In this document: positions 15,899-26,906 of the stretch, in pieces
Layout of the letters: every line of letters begins with the position of its first letter
Numbering within the stretch: position 1 is the stretch's first letter
DNA from: Helianthus annuus
Taxonomy: Eukaryota; Streptophyta; Magnoliopsida; Asterales; Asteraceae
Direction: 5' to 3'
Assembly: GCF_002127325.2 (NCBI RefSeq)
Contig: NC_035435.2
Coordinates: 10,932,289-10,996,288 of the forward strand
DNA length: 64,000 nucleotides
Translations under genes and position numbers: made by a program
The notes under the pieces: model-generated
The model's input: the letters and a program-made list of their open reading frames with translations, nothing else
Databases searched by the model: none
Told to the model about the DNA's origin: nothing

Positions 15899-18273
15899 AA
15901 TACTTTGAGTTTGAGTGAAACCCTTCGCAACTAGCCGTGCTTTATAGGTGTGTACATTTCCATGCATATCGGTTTTTCTCTTGAAAATCCATTTGCTCTC
16001 CACTGCCCGAGATTCGGGGGGGGGGGGGTAACTCAACCAAGTCCCATACTTGATTATCATGCATAGATTGCATCTCGACGTTCATGGCTTCTTGCCATTT
16101 CTCAGATTCCGAATCTAAGATTTTAGATTTGTAGTTAGCAGGTTCATCATTAGACTCAGCTACTAATAGGACTTCGGGACCTTTCAGACGCCATAGACAT
16201 CTATCGGATTCATGCGAATTCTACTACTTCTGCAAACGCTTGTGTTTTATGTCTGATTCATTGGCAACAACTACTTGTTGATTAGACAGTCCGACTACAT
16301 TAGCGATTGTTTGTGGTTCTTGAATTTCTTCAAGATCAACCACATTATTTCCAGTTTCTCGATTAAGAAGTTCTTCCTCGAGAAAGTGTCCCTTCCGTTT
16401 GATGGAAATCACATTTGCATCAGGATGGTAGAAATAATATCCGCTTCTTTTATAGTATTTGATGAAAACTACCTTTTCGCCTCGAGGATCGAGCTTATCA
16501 TCAGAATTACTTGTGATGTATGCATCACATCCCCATACTCTAAGGTATTCCAAATTGGGTTTACCCCTATGCCATATCTCATATGGCGTTTTTGTTTCCC
16601 TTTTAGTCGGAGCTAAATTGACAATGCGGGCAGCGATCATAAGAGCATGATCCTAAAAGGAGTGAGGCAAGTTAGTTCTACACATCATCGATCAAACCAT
16701 ATCAGGTAGAGTTCGATTTCTCCTTTCAACCACGCCATTAAGTTAGGGTGTCTCAGGTGGAGAGGGTTGTGAAACTATTCCACACTTTTTCAGATGATTG
16801 AGAAATTCAAAGCTGAGGTATTCACCACCTCGATCTGATTGAAGTACTTTTATCTTTCAATCAAGCTGGTTTTAGTCATGGTTTCTAGTCATGGTTCTGA
16901 ATGGGCCATATACATCATGTGAATGAGTTTTAGAATACTATTGATCCGTTCACCAACATCGGTGACGGGGTGCTTTATGAGTTTGCCAGCTAAGCAAGAT
17001 TCGCAATCATCAAAAAAGTCATGTCTAGTGGATTCAAGAATCCCCTTGGACTGGAGCCATTTTATGCGTGCCTTACTTATGTGGCCAAGTCTACAATGCC
17101 ATAAATATATTTCATTTATGCCAGCTTTGTTACGTTTAGAAAGATGATATATGTTATTACTTGTTTGAACATCAATCTCATAAATACCATTTCGAGGTTT
17201 AGCCTCAAAATAAAAGACATCATTCAAGTAGGCTAAAATAGAAAAACCATTAAAACGTACTTGAATCCTTGTTCAAACAGTGAAGAAACTGAAATAATGT
17301 TTCTGGTCAAACCAGGTGCATATAAACATTTATTTAAAGTAACTACAAGGCCGAGGGACATGAAAAACAATTGTTCCAGTTGTCAGAACTGGAACTCTTA
17401 TTACCAACTATGAGTTCCATGTGGCCTTGTTTCAGTTTCTTCCACTTTTCATGCTCTTGCAAGACACTGACGATGTGGTAACCACATCCGGTATCAAATA
17501 CCCATATGTTGCTAGAAATAGTGAAAAGTTCGATAACATAAATGAGAATATCAGAAGAAGTGCCAATGTTATTGGCCTTGTTCATCCTCAGCTTGGCTAG
17601 ATACTGTGGGCAGTTTCCTTTCAAGTGCCCTATTTGGTTGCTTTCAAAGCACTGACACTCCTAGGAGGGGGTGGTTTTTGCAACATGCTTGTTGTTGGTG
17701 GCATTTCTGGCATCGACAACAACTTTTCTCTTGCCTTTGCTCTTATGTTTTCTTGTTATTGGGCTTCTTAACACCACTAGACTTGACCATTAGAACATGG
17801 TTGGTTTTGTGGAATAACCAAGTTTGTTCATTTGGTCAATGTATCCTTCCGTCTTTAGCACATGAGTACAGATACATGATCCTTCCAGCATTTTACAGCT
17901 TACGAGTTGTTTCATGGTGTCATATCGCTCCTGTCGGGCTTGTTTTCTGGAACATGCCTTTCAGTTGCTGGATCATGTCATAAGCATCCATATCTTCTAT
18001 GTTCTTCTGAAGATCAGGAGACATGGTGGCTTTCATAAGGCAGGCTACCTCAATGGCATCCTTGTTATGTTTCTCCAGTGCCTTGCGAGCAGTAGTAGAA
18101 TTACTTTCAGGCTTGGTAGGGACTGGGCCATCTAAGATATACAACTTTTCCTCCATCTTGAGAACTATTCTCAGATTGCGGTGCCATTCAAGAAGGATGG
18201 TGTTATTCAAAACATTTTTTTTATTTCTTTTCCTTTTCAAGTATAGACTTGAAAATGAAGGAGTTGTTTTCAT
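15899..18273 (-). pseudogene. gag-pol: Gag to RT start of copia element E
   Basis: Broken reading. 18273-17920 is capsid (LEWHRNLRIVL, AYDMIQQLKGMF). 17624-17343 has the protease region (NIWVFDTGCGYHI). 17227-16889 is the pre-integrase (LWHCRLGHISKARI ... CESCLAGK). 16640-16224 is the integrase C-terminus (TPYEIWHRGKPNLEYLRVWG). 16060-15899 is the RT start (SKWIFKRKTDMHGNVHTYKA). The integrase catalytic core is mostly lost or unreadable around 16640-16890. A G run at about 16019-16028 breaks the RT frame. Non-functional. Confidence 0.82.
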
Positions 18274-19709
18274 TAGACATTTGTTATATAAGCAAGGTGA
18301 TTTTAATTAGTATTTTCGATGTATATCTCCTTATTTCGTGAAGTGAGACGATAAGGAATGAGAATCCGGTTAGAACCTCTTTCTAAAGGCGGCTGGGGCA
18401 CGCAACATTAGCAAGAGGTTCAAGCGGACTGACAACGATTGTCAATTGTGAGAAAAGCACAACTCCCGAGGTTCATGAGGCTGCGAGAATAACCTATTGT
18501 CCTTGCATTGACATGTTTGGCCTCATCTATGTCACTTTTGTTCTCGAGACAGCTGGGGCATGTAAACACGAGAAGAAAAGTAATAGTCATCCTAAAATGG
18601 TCACATGTGGAAGGGTCGGATGTGTCGACGAAGCCCTTGCACCTTGGAAGGATAAACTAGACACCAAGTGTCGTGCTGTGGCTCCAACACCAATGGTTCG
18701 CATTATGCCCCAAGTGTTACTAGTAGTAGGATGGCATAGACTATTGATTTTAATTTTTACAAAACAGGGTCGTTATAGTCGGTTTTAATTTAGATATTAA
18801 ATTTGCGACATAACCAAAAAAACCTTTCACCTCTCGGGACAATTAGTTTTAGATAACCTATAAAACTAAGTTTGTCACGACTTGGAATAACCAATTTTAA
18901 GTTAATAGAAAACTATTAAGTTAATAGTTTTAGAAATAAAAACTAGTTTAATTTGCAAAACTTAATTGGATATTATTTGTTTCAAAAACAACCTTTGTTT
19001 TATAACAAAAACTTTAACAAGTTGTAAAAACAATTTAGAACTTGTTATAATGTGATTGTTTTTAATATTTTAAAACTCCTTTTAAAATCATGTTGGTATT
19101 TAGGTTGGTTACGTTATAACAATTTATAAGATAAAAGCAACTACAATAGCAAGATAAATATGTAAATCCATATGGCCAAAAATTGTTCGATCTTGCTAGA
19201 GCCTAATAGCAAGATCAAACGGGTCACGGGGTCACAGCACACAAACAACCACAAGGATGGACTTGAGTGCATCTTGTTGTCTTGAGCAACTCCCACTAAC
19301 TCCAAGACTACTCTTGACATTCCGTTTTGCTTCGGGCCTTCGTATCAACAATATTTAACGAGTAAATACAACAAAGACAAAAGGCCTATCTATTACAACT
19401 TTGAACCACAAGACGGGCGAAAACCATAAACTAATCTATTACAACTTTGAGCCATCTCAGTGGCCAAAAATAATAATTACAAAACCGAATAAAATATACA
19501 ACTACAAAAAATAAGGTCGGGCCGGATTTACACATCGCACAACAATCACAAAATAAATCGGGCAATGTTTTGGTCAAGCAAAACAAATAAAATATTGACC
19601 AAAAATAAAGTGCCCTTAAAAAAATACTTAGATCAGAAACTTTAAATAACTAAAGTTTGTGTTCTAATTCCAGTTAAAAGACCGGTACCGACTCGTATGT
19701 TGTAACCAA
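18274..19709 (-). other. Untranslated leader of copia element E
   Basis: 1.4 kb between the primer-binding site and the remnant of gag. No credible protein on either strand. It has no match elsewhere in the window that I can see. Confidence 0.5.
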
Positions 19710-20537
19710 GGCTCTGATACCACTGTTGGGTTTCCGTGGTGATCGGTCAAAATTTTATTTATCAAAGCCCGGTTCAATAAATAATAGTTAATTAATTAAA
19801 CGAGTTAATTAATAAAATGCAGCGGAAATATAAACTAATGATCAACGTAAACGAAACCCGACAGGATCCAGTTACATACAAGTACGAGCACAGTGAAATT
19901 ATATATTTAACTAACGATGAGAAAGATATACCTCGGTTAATGACTAACCGGTCGAGACACCAAGGTTCAACGAACAAGGGCTAGTGTTACGAACTAACGA
20001 AACGCGAAGAAGGAGGCGGTGACAAAAGGCAGCGACAGCCGGCGGCAACAGCGACGGTAGGTGGCTGCTGGCAGCGGCAGGTCGGCGGAGTCGGGGGCGG
20101 CGACGGCGGCCCGCGGAGGTGGCTTGGTGGCCGGTTGTGTATGTGGGTGTTGTTGAGAGCATTTTTTGTGTTCTACCTTTTGTTCATCTAACTATACTAC
20201 CAAAATGCAAGACCCACACTTTTAAAAGACATGAACCCTTTTTGCATGCAAGCCAAGTGGTATACATGCAAAAATGCATGTGTTGTAATTGGCCAAAGGT
20301 TTGGTGCGCGACAAGTGGCAATGGGTGAGTATACCCGTGTCACCCGGTCCATGTACCCGTCTCTCAGTTAATACCCGCTTATGATCATAAATATAATGAT
20401 GATCTGTCTCGTATGTTGTTCGTAATTACCTGTTAAACAAGTTAAGTGGATTTTAGTTCGTTGCCCAAGGTGTAACTCTTACGGGTCAAGACCCGGTCGG
20501 CAGCGTTGACTTATCGAACCAGACATAATATCTGACA
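19710..20537 (-). repeat. Primer-binding site and probable 5' LTR of copia element E
   Basis: GGCTCTGATACCA at 19710-19722 is the complement of the Met-tRNA primer site. Immediately right, the sequence starts TGTTGGGTTTCC (19724), which is the LTR end. The outer boundary is set tentatively at 20537, where the minus strand starts TGTCAGATATTATG. No second copy is in the window to confirm it. Confidence 0.6.
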
Positions 20538-20864
20538 AGACTGGACGACGTAGAGGCTTGAAATGGGCGTGAAAGCCCTCTCCACGTCGGAACACCACCC
20601 CGTGGGGTGGCGTGGGGGCTTGGTGGTTGGTGACGTGGTGTTGTGTAGTTGGTTGTTGTTTGGGTTTTTTTGATTGACGTTTGGGTTTTAATTGTTATTT
20701 TTTAAAACGTCTCTTTCAAGCCCTTTCCACCTCGTGCTTTTCTTAAATGCGCTTGCTGACGTGACTACCACGTGACGCTTCATGTTCTCTTTTCAGCCCC
20801 TTCAAACCAAGTAGTCATATAAATCTAACTACTTATCAAAGTTCTCACCCCATGTTTACATACA
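20538..20864. other. Intergenic stretch, possible small MITE
   Basis: No gene. Sequences near 20553 (CTTGAAATGGGCGTGAAAG) and, inverted, near 20813 (TTTGAAGGGGCTGAAAAG) are weakly complementary. This could be the diverged ends of a ~260-bp inverted-repeat element, but no target duplication is evident. Confidence 0.25.
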
Positions 20865-20873
20865 TAAAAATAA

Positions 20874-22093
20874 GAGAAAAATGTTTGGATAGCCCCTGTG
20901 ATTTGCCTATTTTTCAACTTTAGTCCATAACTTCCTAAAATTACATCTATAGTCCCAAGTTTTTGAATTTCGTTCCCGGATAGTCCCTGACATAGATGGG
21001 AGTTAGTTTTTGGTATTATGTGCGTGTGAAATGACAAAAAAGTTAAAAGAATATAATTAATATTTTACAATTTATGTAGGAACCACCACCCACCCTCCCC
21101 ACTTCATCTTCCCCACTCCACACCACCACCACCACCATCTCCACCTTCAACCACCACCACCACCATCTACCCCCCTCCCCCACCCCCCCACCACCCCCAC
21201 CACACTTCACCGTAACCACCACCACCATTCAAGTTTAATTATTCTTCTGATTATTTGCATATGATCCTGAAACTGTGCTCTTAACTTTAGGTCAAACTTA
21301 TTGACTTCTCTCCTGGTGAGAAATATTTGGTGACTTGCAATAGTCAAGAACCAAGCAATCCTTGCGACACTCATGTGAGAATGCCATTTTTTTTTTCCAA
21401 ATTTTAATGATTATTATGATATTTATTCGTTAACGACTGTAAGATTCCCTCGTGATAAGAGAGTAGTGCTTAACATATTTGATGTGAGAACTGGAAAAGT
21501 AATCAAAGAATTCAAGGAAAGCGTTGAGGAGTTTGCATTTGGAGACACTTGCGATTTCACTGGGGTTTCTTGGCCTATTTTTAGGTAAGGAATTAGTTCG
21601 ACTATATATTCATATGAGTTACTTTTTTTTCTTTATATTTATAGGTTGTTGGTGTGGATATGTTTGTGCGTTTGCTCGACTTAGGAAAAGAAGACAAATA
21701 TTTTGCTCGACTTAGGAAAAACGTCATCTGTGTATGATTACGGTGAGTTGGGGGGGGGGGGGTGTTAGATGGTGGTGGTGGTTGAATGTGGAGATGGTGG
21801 TGGTGTTGTGGAGTGGGGATTGGGGAAGATGAAGTAGGTAGGGTGGGTGGTGGGTCCCACATAAATTGTAAAATATTAATTATATTTCTTTTAACTTTTT
21901 AGTTATTAATTTGACGGTAAGGGTATTTTCGTCATTTCACACGCACCTAACACCAAAAACTAACTCCCATCCACGTCAGAGACTATCTGCGAACGAAATC
22001 CAAAAACTTGGAGACTATAGGTGTAATTTTAAAAAGTTAAGGACTAAAGTTGAAAAATGGGCAAACCACACAGAATATCCAAACATTTTTCTC
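20874..22093. mobile_element. Pack-MULE (non-autonomous Mutator-like element) with captured gene exons
   Basis: Long terminal inverted repeats (about 20874-21215 and 21738-22093, ~350 bp) both start GAGAAAAATGTTTGG at their outer ends. The element is flanked by a perfect 9-bp direct repeat TAAAAATAA (20865-20873 and 22094-22102), the target-duplication length of Mutator-like elements. The ~520 bp between the repeats is not transposase but pieces of a host gene (eIF3B). The inner parts of the repeats are GTGG/CCAC-rich. Element size 1.2 kb. The right end was later tandemly triplicated. Confidence 0.83.
21291..21742 (+). pseudogene. Captured fragment of eIF3B (translation initiation factor 3 subunit B)
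   Basis: Three exon pieces with intron remnants. 21291-21374 reads VKLIDFSPGEKYLVT then NPCDTH, bounded by TTTAG and GTGAGA splice sites. 21460-21584 reads RVVLNIFDVRTGK ... FAFGDT ... GVSWPIFR, followed by GTAAGG. 21645-21742 contains EDKYFARL.KNVICVYDY, followed by GTGAG. These match the conserved central part of plant eIF3B as I know it (LIDFSPGEKYLVT, FDVRTG, SWPxFRW, DKYFA). The third piece holds an internal duplication of GCTCGACTTAGGAAAA that breaks the frame. No start codon or C-terminal part is present. The fragment sits between the Pack-MULE inverted repeats, so it was copied there by the transposon. Confidence 0.85.
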
Positions 22094-23150
22094 TAAAAAT
22101 AACTACCGGCTATTTGCACTTCACATAAATCACTTGGCACAAATGGCATAATAACACAAAGACAAAATCATTTTGTATATTGAAGAATTGAAGTACACGT
22201 CATCTCTGTGTATGATTACGGTGAGTTGGGGGGGGGGGGTGTTAGATGGTGGTGGTGGTTGAATGTGGAGATGGTGGTGGTGTTGTGGAGTGGGGATTGG
22301 AGAAGATGAAGTGGGTAGGGTGGGTGTTGGGTCCCACATAAATTGTAAAATATTAATTATATTTCTTTTAACTTTTTAGTTATTAATTTGACGGTAAGGG
22401 TATTTTCGTCATTTCACACGCACCTAACACCAAAAACTAACTCCCATCCACGTCAGAGACTATCTGCGAACGAAATCCAAAAACTTGGAGAATATAGGTG
22501 TAATTTAAGAAAGTTAAGGACTAAAGTTGAAAAATGGGCAAACCACACAGAATATCCAAGCATTTTTCTCTAAAAATAACTACCGGCTATTTGCACTTCA
22601 CATAAATCACTTGGCACAAATGGCATAATAACACAAAGACAAAATCATTTTGTATATTGAAGAATTGAAGTACACGTCATCTCTGTGTATGATTACGGTG
22701 AGTTGGGGGGGGGGTGTTAGATGGTGGTGGTGGTTGAATGTGGAGATGGTGGTGGTGTTGTGGAGTGGGGATTGGGGAAGATGAAGTGGGTAGGGTGGGT
22801 GGTGGGTCCCACATAAATTGTAAAATATTAATTATATTTCTTTTAACTTTTTAGTTATTAATTTGACGGTAAGGGTATTTTCGTCATTTCACACGCACCT
22901 AACACCAAAAACTAACTCCCATCCACGTCAGAGACTATCTGCGAACGAAATCCAAAAACTTGGAGACTATAGGTGTAATTTTAGAAAGTTAAGGACTAAA
23001 GTTGAAAAATGGACAAACCACACAGAATATCCAAGCATTTTTCTCTAAAAATAACTACCGGCTATTTGCACTTCACATAAATCACTTGGCACAAATGGCA
23101 TAATAACACAAAGCCAAAATCATTTTGTATATTGAAGAATTGAAGTACAC
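21723..23150 (+). repeat. Three tandem copies of a ~476-bp unit
   Basis: Copies at 21723-22198, 22199-22675 and 22676-23150. Each holds the last bases of the captured exon (GTCATCT..GTGTATGATTACG plus a GTGAG donor), the right Pack-MULE inverted repeat, the TAAAAATAA target duplication and ~100 bp of flanking DNA. Copies are ~98% alike by eye. The G run near the start of the unit varies (13, 12 and 10 G). An inverted relative of the unit is the left Pack-MULE end at 20874-21215. Confidence 0.92.
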
Positions 23151-24255
23151 CGTATGGTTGTAAACAAATTAAGTGAAGTCTGAACTCACATTTAATTTAT
23201 AAGAGCTCAAACTCGAGCTTGGTACATGTGAAAGGTGACCTCAAAGTGCACCACATGAGCAAGAGGGGCTTTCACCTTTCACTCCGGTTAGGGTGTATTG
23301 TGGTGCATGTTAAATGTGAAATTGGTAATATATTGGTTAAGGTGGCTCTAAATATTTAGTTAATATATTGATTAACTAGTTTAAGTTCCCGTGTGTTATA
23401 CGGGTTGTATAAAGGAAATATTTTTTATAAATCTATTAATTTCATAAATTACACATAAATCTAGATGCTGCTTTAACAACAATTGGTTTCCGTATTACGA
23501 TTAATAACATAGTTTAACACCCCCTACTCTTTAACACGAAATGACTTCTCATTGTCAAATGCACATTGCTTTCGGCTTCTGTATTGATGTCTCCGATCCT
23601 GCATTGTGCTTCACCAACTTCAACTTTACAACACAAAAAAATATTAGTAACGTCTAACCTTTTACTACTCAAGATTAGAGCATTCTTGATTTTACGCTTC
23701 TCATTCCAACCTAGAATAACATTGAAAATCAGGGAACGGAAGGGAATATTGTATTTGCTAAGGTTCTTCAAGTAGATTGTAAGCTGATAGAGCCGGATTC
23801 GAGATCGGCGGTCTCCCAAACAAATTAATAACGAGACTGTAAATATAACATAAACTAAATGAAACTTTTTGCCATTTTTTTCTGTTCTCCTTCTTGGAAT
23901 CAAACTTACAATTTAAAGGATGAAAATAATCATGCAATCCTAACTAATCGGAAATAATGCAAGTTACAAGAAAGTGGAAACATGGGTAACTAAACTACTC
24001 CTACATGCATGCAAATAAAACGTGCAACAGTTGAATGTGTTATGGTCTCATGGGTCGGGTCAAGAGTCGGGTCGTATCATAAGCGCTCCGTTTCTACTCA
24101 TAGAGCGACCACTTAAAGATGCGTGTGATGTATCAAACTGTAGAAAGTCATGTAAAATATACAATTCATAAATACACAGATAATTTTTATAGATTAAATA
24201 AAATAAATACTTCGTTAAGTGCAAGCATTACTTATAATATACTACTAGGTTAGAA
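23151..24255. other. Intergenic DNA, no recognisable gene
   Basis: AT-rich. An open frame on the minus strand (23903-23514, 129 codons) has no family I recognise and no gene-like context. A palindrome CCCGTGTGTTATACGGG near 23391 resembles the one in the tandem array to the right. The stretch from about 23380 to 25530 might be one non-autonomous element, but ends and target duplication are not clear. Confidence 0.4.
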
Positions 24256-24880
24256 CCCCGTGTAATACACGGCTTGAATAAATGTATTTTTATATACCAA
24301 ATAATAAAAAAATATATCTTTAAAAACCACGTTTATTACATGGGTTGAATAAATTTAGTTTTATATACCAAATAATAAAAAAAATATTTTTAGAAATCTC
24401 GTTTATTACATGGGCTGAATAAATGTAATTTTATATATTAAATAATAAAAAAATTATATCCTTAAGAACTCCGTATATTGTACGGGTTGAGTAAATTTAA
24501 TTTTATATATTAAAATGAAAAAACTTACATTTTTAAGAAACTCATGTATTGTATGGGTTGAGAACATGTAATTTTATATACCAATCAATAAAAAGTTATA
24601 TGTTGTTATATCTTTATAAACTATGTGTATTATACGGATTGAATAAATCTAATTTTATATACCACATAATAAAAAAAAAGTTATATTTTTAAAAACCCGG
24701 TGTATTACACGAGTTGCATAAATGTAATTTTGTATAGTAAATAATAAAAATATTATATCGTTAAAAACCTCGTATGTAATTTTGTATAGTACATAATAAA
24801 AATATTATATCTTTAAAAAACCTCGTTTATTACACGCGTTGAATTAATATAATAAAAAATTATATCTTTAAAAAACTAAC
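24256..24880. repeat. Degenerate tandem repeat, ~72-bp monomer, each with a short palindrome
   Basis: About nine monomers of 53-80 bp, most 70-76. Each starts with a palindromic block of the type CCCGTGTATTACACGGG, followed by TTGAATAAATGTAATTTTAT, an AAATAATAAAAA block and ATATCTTTAAAAA. Several copies keep pairing in the palindrome although the sequence changes (CGTGTAATACACGG, CCGTATATTGTACGG). No protein coding. Confidence 0.8.
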
Positions 24881-26581
24881 GGATATACTCGATATATGAT
24901 GAATGAGGTGATTGCGGTGATGGTTCTTATAAATCATTTACATTATATTAATTTATATTTAGTGTACGTCTTTTGTTAATTTCGGAATAAATAATTTTAA
25001 AATCTAACAAAAATTTCAAAATATTATATATTTATATTATATCCTATATGAATTGTTTAAATTTATATTAAATTTAATTTTATAATTATCTTTTAATTAA
25101 TATTAATTATCTATAATATTAACCATTACAAATACAAATCTATACAACATTTACTCAAAATCTTTGTATCATTGTTCTATTAAAAATACGTTTTGGTTTG
25201 TGAAAATGATAAGCCTAAGGTGGTGGTGCATAATTAGGTGCATCAAACTACAATATTATGTACTTTGAAGTACCAATATTTTAATATGATTCGATTTCAA
25301 GTAGATCTTTTCTTAAATAAAAATTTACATATTTAGTAGGAGGATTAAAACTAATAATATTTAGTAGGAGGATTATCTATAATATAATATATTAAATTAA
25401 ATAATATTTAGTAGGAGAGTTATTTATAATTAATTAGAAAAGATTAAACTAAATTAATAATTATCTATAAGAGATGGTCTAATATAATGACAAGTGTCCT
25501 TAAAGTGGTTTCTTTTATTATATAGTATAGATATATAGATTATAAAGAAAAATACAAATATATAAATTATACATACAAATGCAAGCATTAGTTTTAAACT
25601 GAAAATAAAATAATATTTTGATGTCAAATGGCATAGAAACTTTTATGCAAAATTTTACCTAACTTGAAAACAATGTAATAAACTCTTAATATACTCTTAT
25701 AAATATGTCCTGCAACGATGGATTTGATTGGTTTCTATATGCGAAAACTATCATCAAGAGTTCAAGACTACTTAATGGAATTAAAAAAACCATAAATATA
25801 AACTATAGCCTAAAATGTTTCGCAAATAGCGTTTATTTGCTCAAAGTTTACCTAAAATATCATTAATATAAACTCAGAATACCTTTTTGAATAATTTTTG
25901 TGAATTTTCATAGCCCCTGTAGAAGCTTTCTTGGCATCAATATTCCTAGAAATAAAGTCATTTAGTATCTAGAGAAATAAAATCAAAATAATTTTAAATA
26001 ACAACGAGATGTAAGAGAAGAAACGTTGTTTAGCAAAACGGGTTTGGGTTGAAACAGCCAAACAGGGCAATTTTTAATGTGGGTAGAAAACATACTTGGG
26101 GATGTCAGTTAACCGGTCGACATTCTTGTTCACTTTTCAACAAAAATATGTGTATATAATCTTTGCATACCAAAATAGTATCTATTTAGTTAAAATCAAT
26201 CTATTTAAGCGGTCGGAACATTTTAAATAACTTTTTGGGTGACTTTCAACTCATTTTGACCCACTTGATCCGCCTCATACATAAGCACCTATGGAACAGT
26301 ATGTAGCAGCAACGGTGACTGCAAATATTCGAGTTAAACAAACCCTCATATTCATGCTCCACCTCTCTCATTAAAAAGCATTAAAAAATGCAGCCAAAAG
26401 AAGAGATTAGAAAAAAATGTAGCCAAGAAGTTATGTAAATGCAGCTATGGCAACTTGACAACCCGTTTTAGAGATTAAAGCATACTCAAAATCAAATCAT
26501 TTTAAGTAAAATACCTGACAACTTTCATGAAGCTAATTAAAATGCGACCATGACAAAAAAGAGTTAAAATGCAGCCATGGA
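24881..26581. other. AT-rich intergenic DNA without a gene
   Basis: No ORF of note. Direct repeats of a TTTAGTAGGAG motif occur around 25334-25420. 26450-26581 contains a ~130-bp segment (CCCGTTTTAGAGATTAAA ... GAAGCTAATTAAAATGC) that is present again at 61273-61400 on the far side of element G. Confidence 0.5.
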
Positions 26582-26586
26582 AATCT

Positions 26587-26818
26587 TATTAGATGATATA
26601 AGCTAGATAATATTTAGTTAGATTATGTTTATTATATTATGTTAGTATAAATTTAGAGATAGTTAAAAATCTAGAGACGGTTATGGCCTTACATCCGCTC
26701 GAGTATATATGTATCAAATGTCACATTTTATCATTTACCAATTCTTAATAAAAGAACACATTCATATTTTCTCTCAAACCCTAATATTCAATCACAGAAA
26801 CCAGATTCAGATTCAATA
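26587..26818 (+). repeat. 5' LTR of copia element G
   Basis: 232 bp, TATTAGATGATATAAG...TTCAATA. It matches 30968-30983 joined to 61055-61269. Terminal dinucleotides are TA and TA rather than TG and CA. Confidence 0.85.
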
Positions 26819-26906
26819 AAGTGGTATCAGAGCCACATCGAATCCATAAATCTCAGATCGTTTTAAAGGGTTACGAATATAATCACAATCAGAAACAAGT
26901 TCCTGT

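Larger units (their letters stand above)
10983..20537 (-). mobile_element. Old Ty1/copia element E, nested host of F and of a solo LTR
   Basis: Minus-strand remnant with a 5' LTR at about 19724-20537, a Met-tRNA primer site (+ strand GGCTCTGATACCA, 19710-19722), a long leader, degraded gag, protease and integrase, and RT/RNase H split by a solo LTR. Its 3' end continues left past copia F and out of the window. Many stops and frameshifts show it is the oldest element in this block. Similar to the common plant copia polyproteins annotated as Tnt1-94-like. Confidence 0.82.

Noticed and set aside
21043..21228. Gly/Val/Trp-rich small proteins around the GTGG repeats
   Set aside because: They are translations of low-complexity GTGG/CCAC repeats inside the Pack-MULE ends, repeated in the tandem copies; no coding evidence.
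21911..23048. Three near-identical 61-codon ORFs starting MTVRVFSSFHTHLTPKTN
   Set aside because: They are the same stretch of the tandemly repeated transposon end; the triplication explains their similarity.
23514..23903. 129-codon minus-strand ORF as a host gene
   Set aside because: No recognisable motif, no splice or promoter context, AT-rich surroundings; left as unexplained sequence.
24256..24880. CRISPR-like array
   Set aside because: Spacers are as repetitive as repeats, monomers grade into each other and the genome is a plant; it is a simple tandem repeat.
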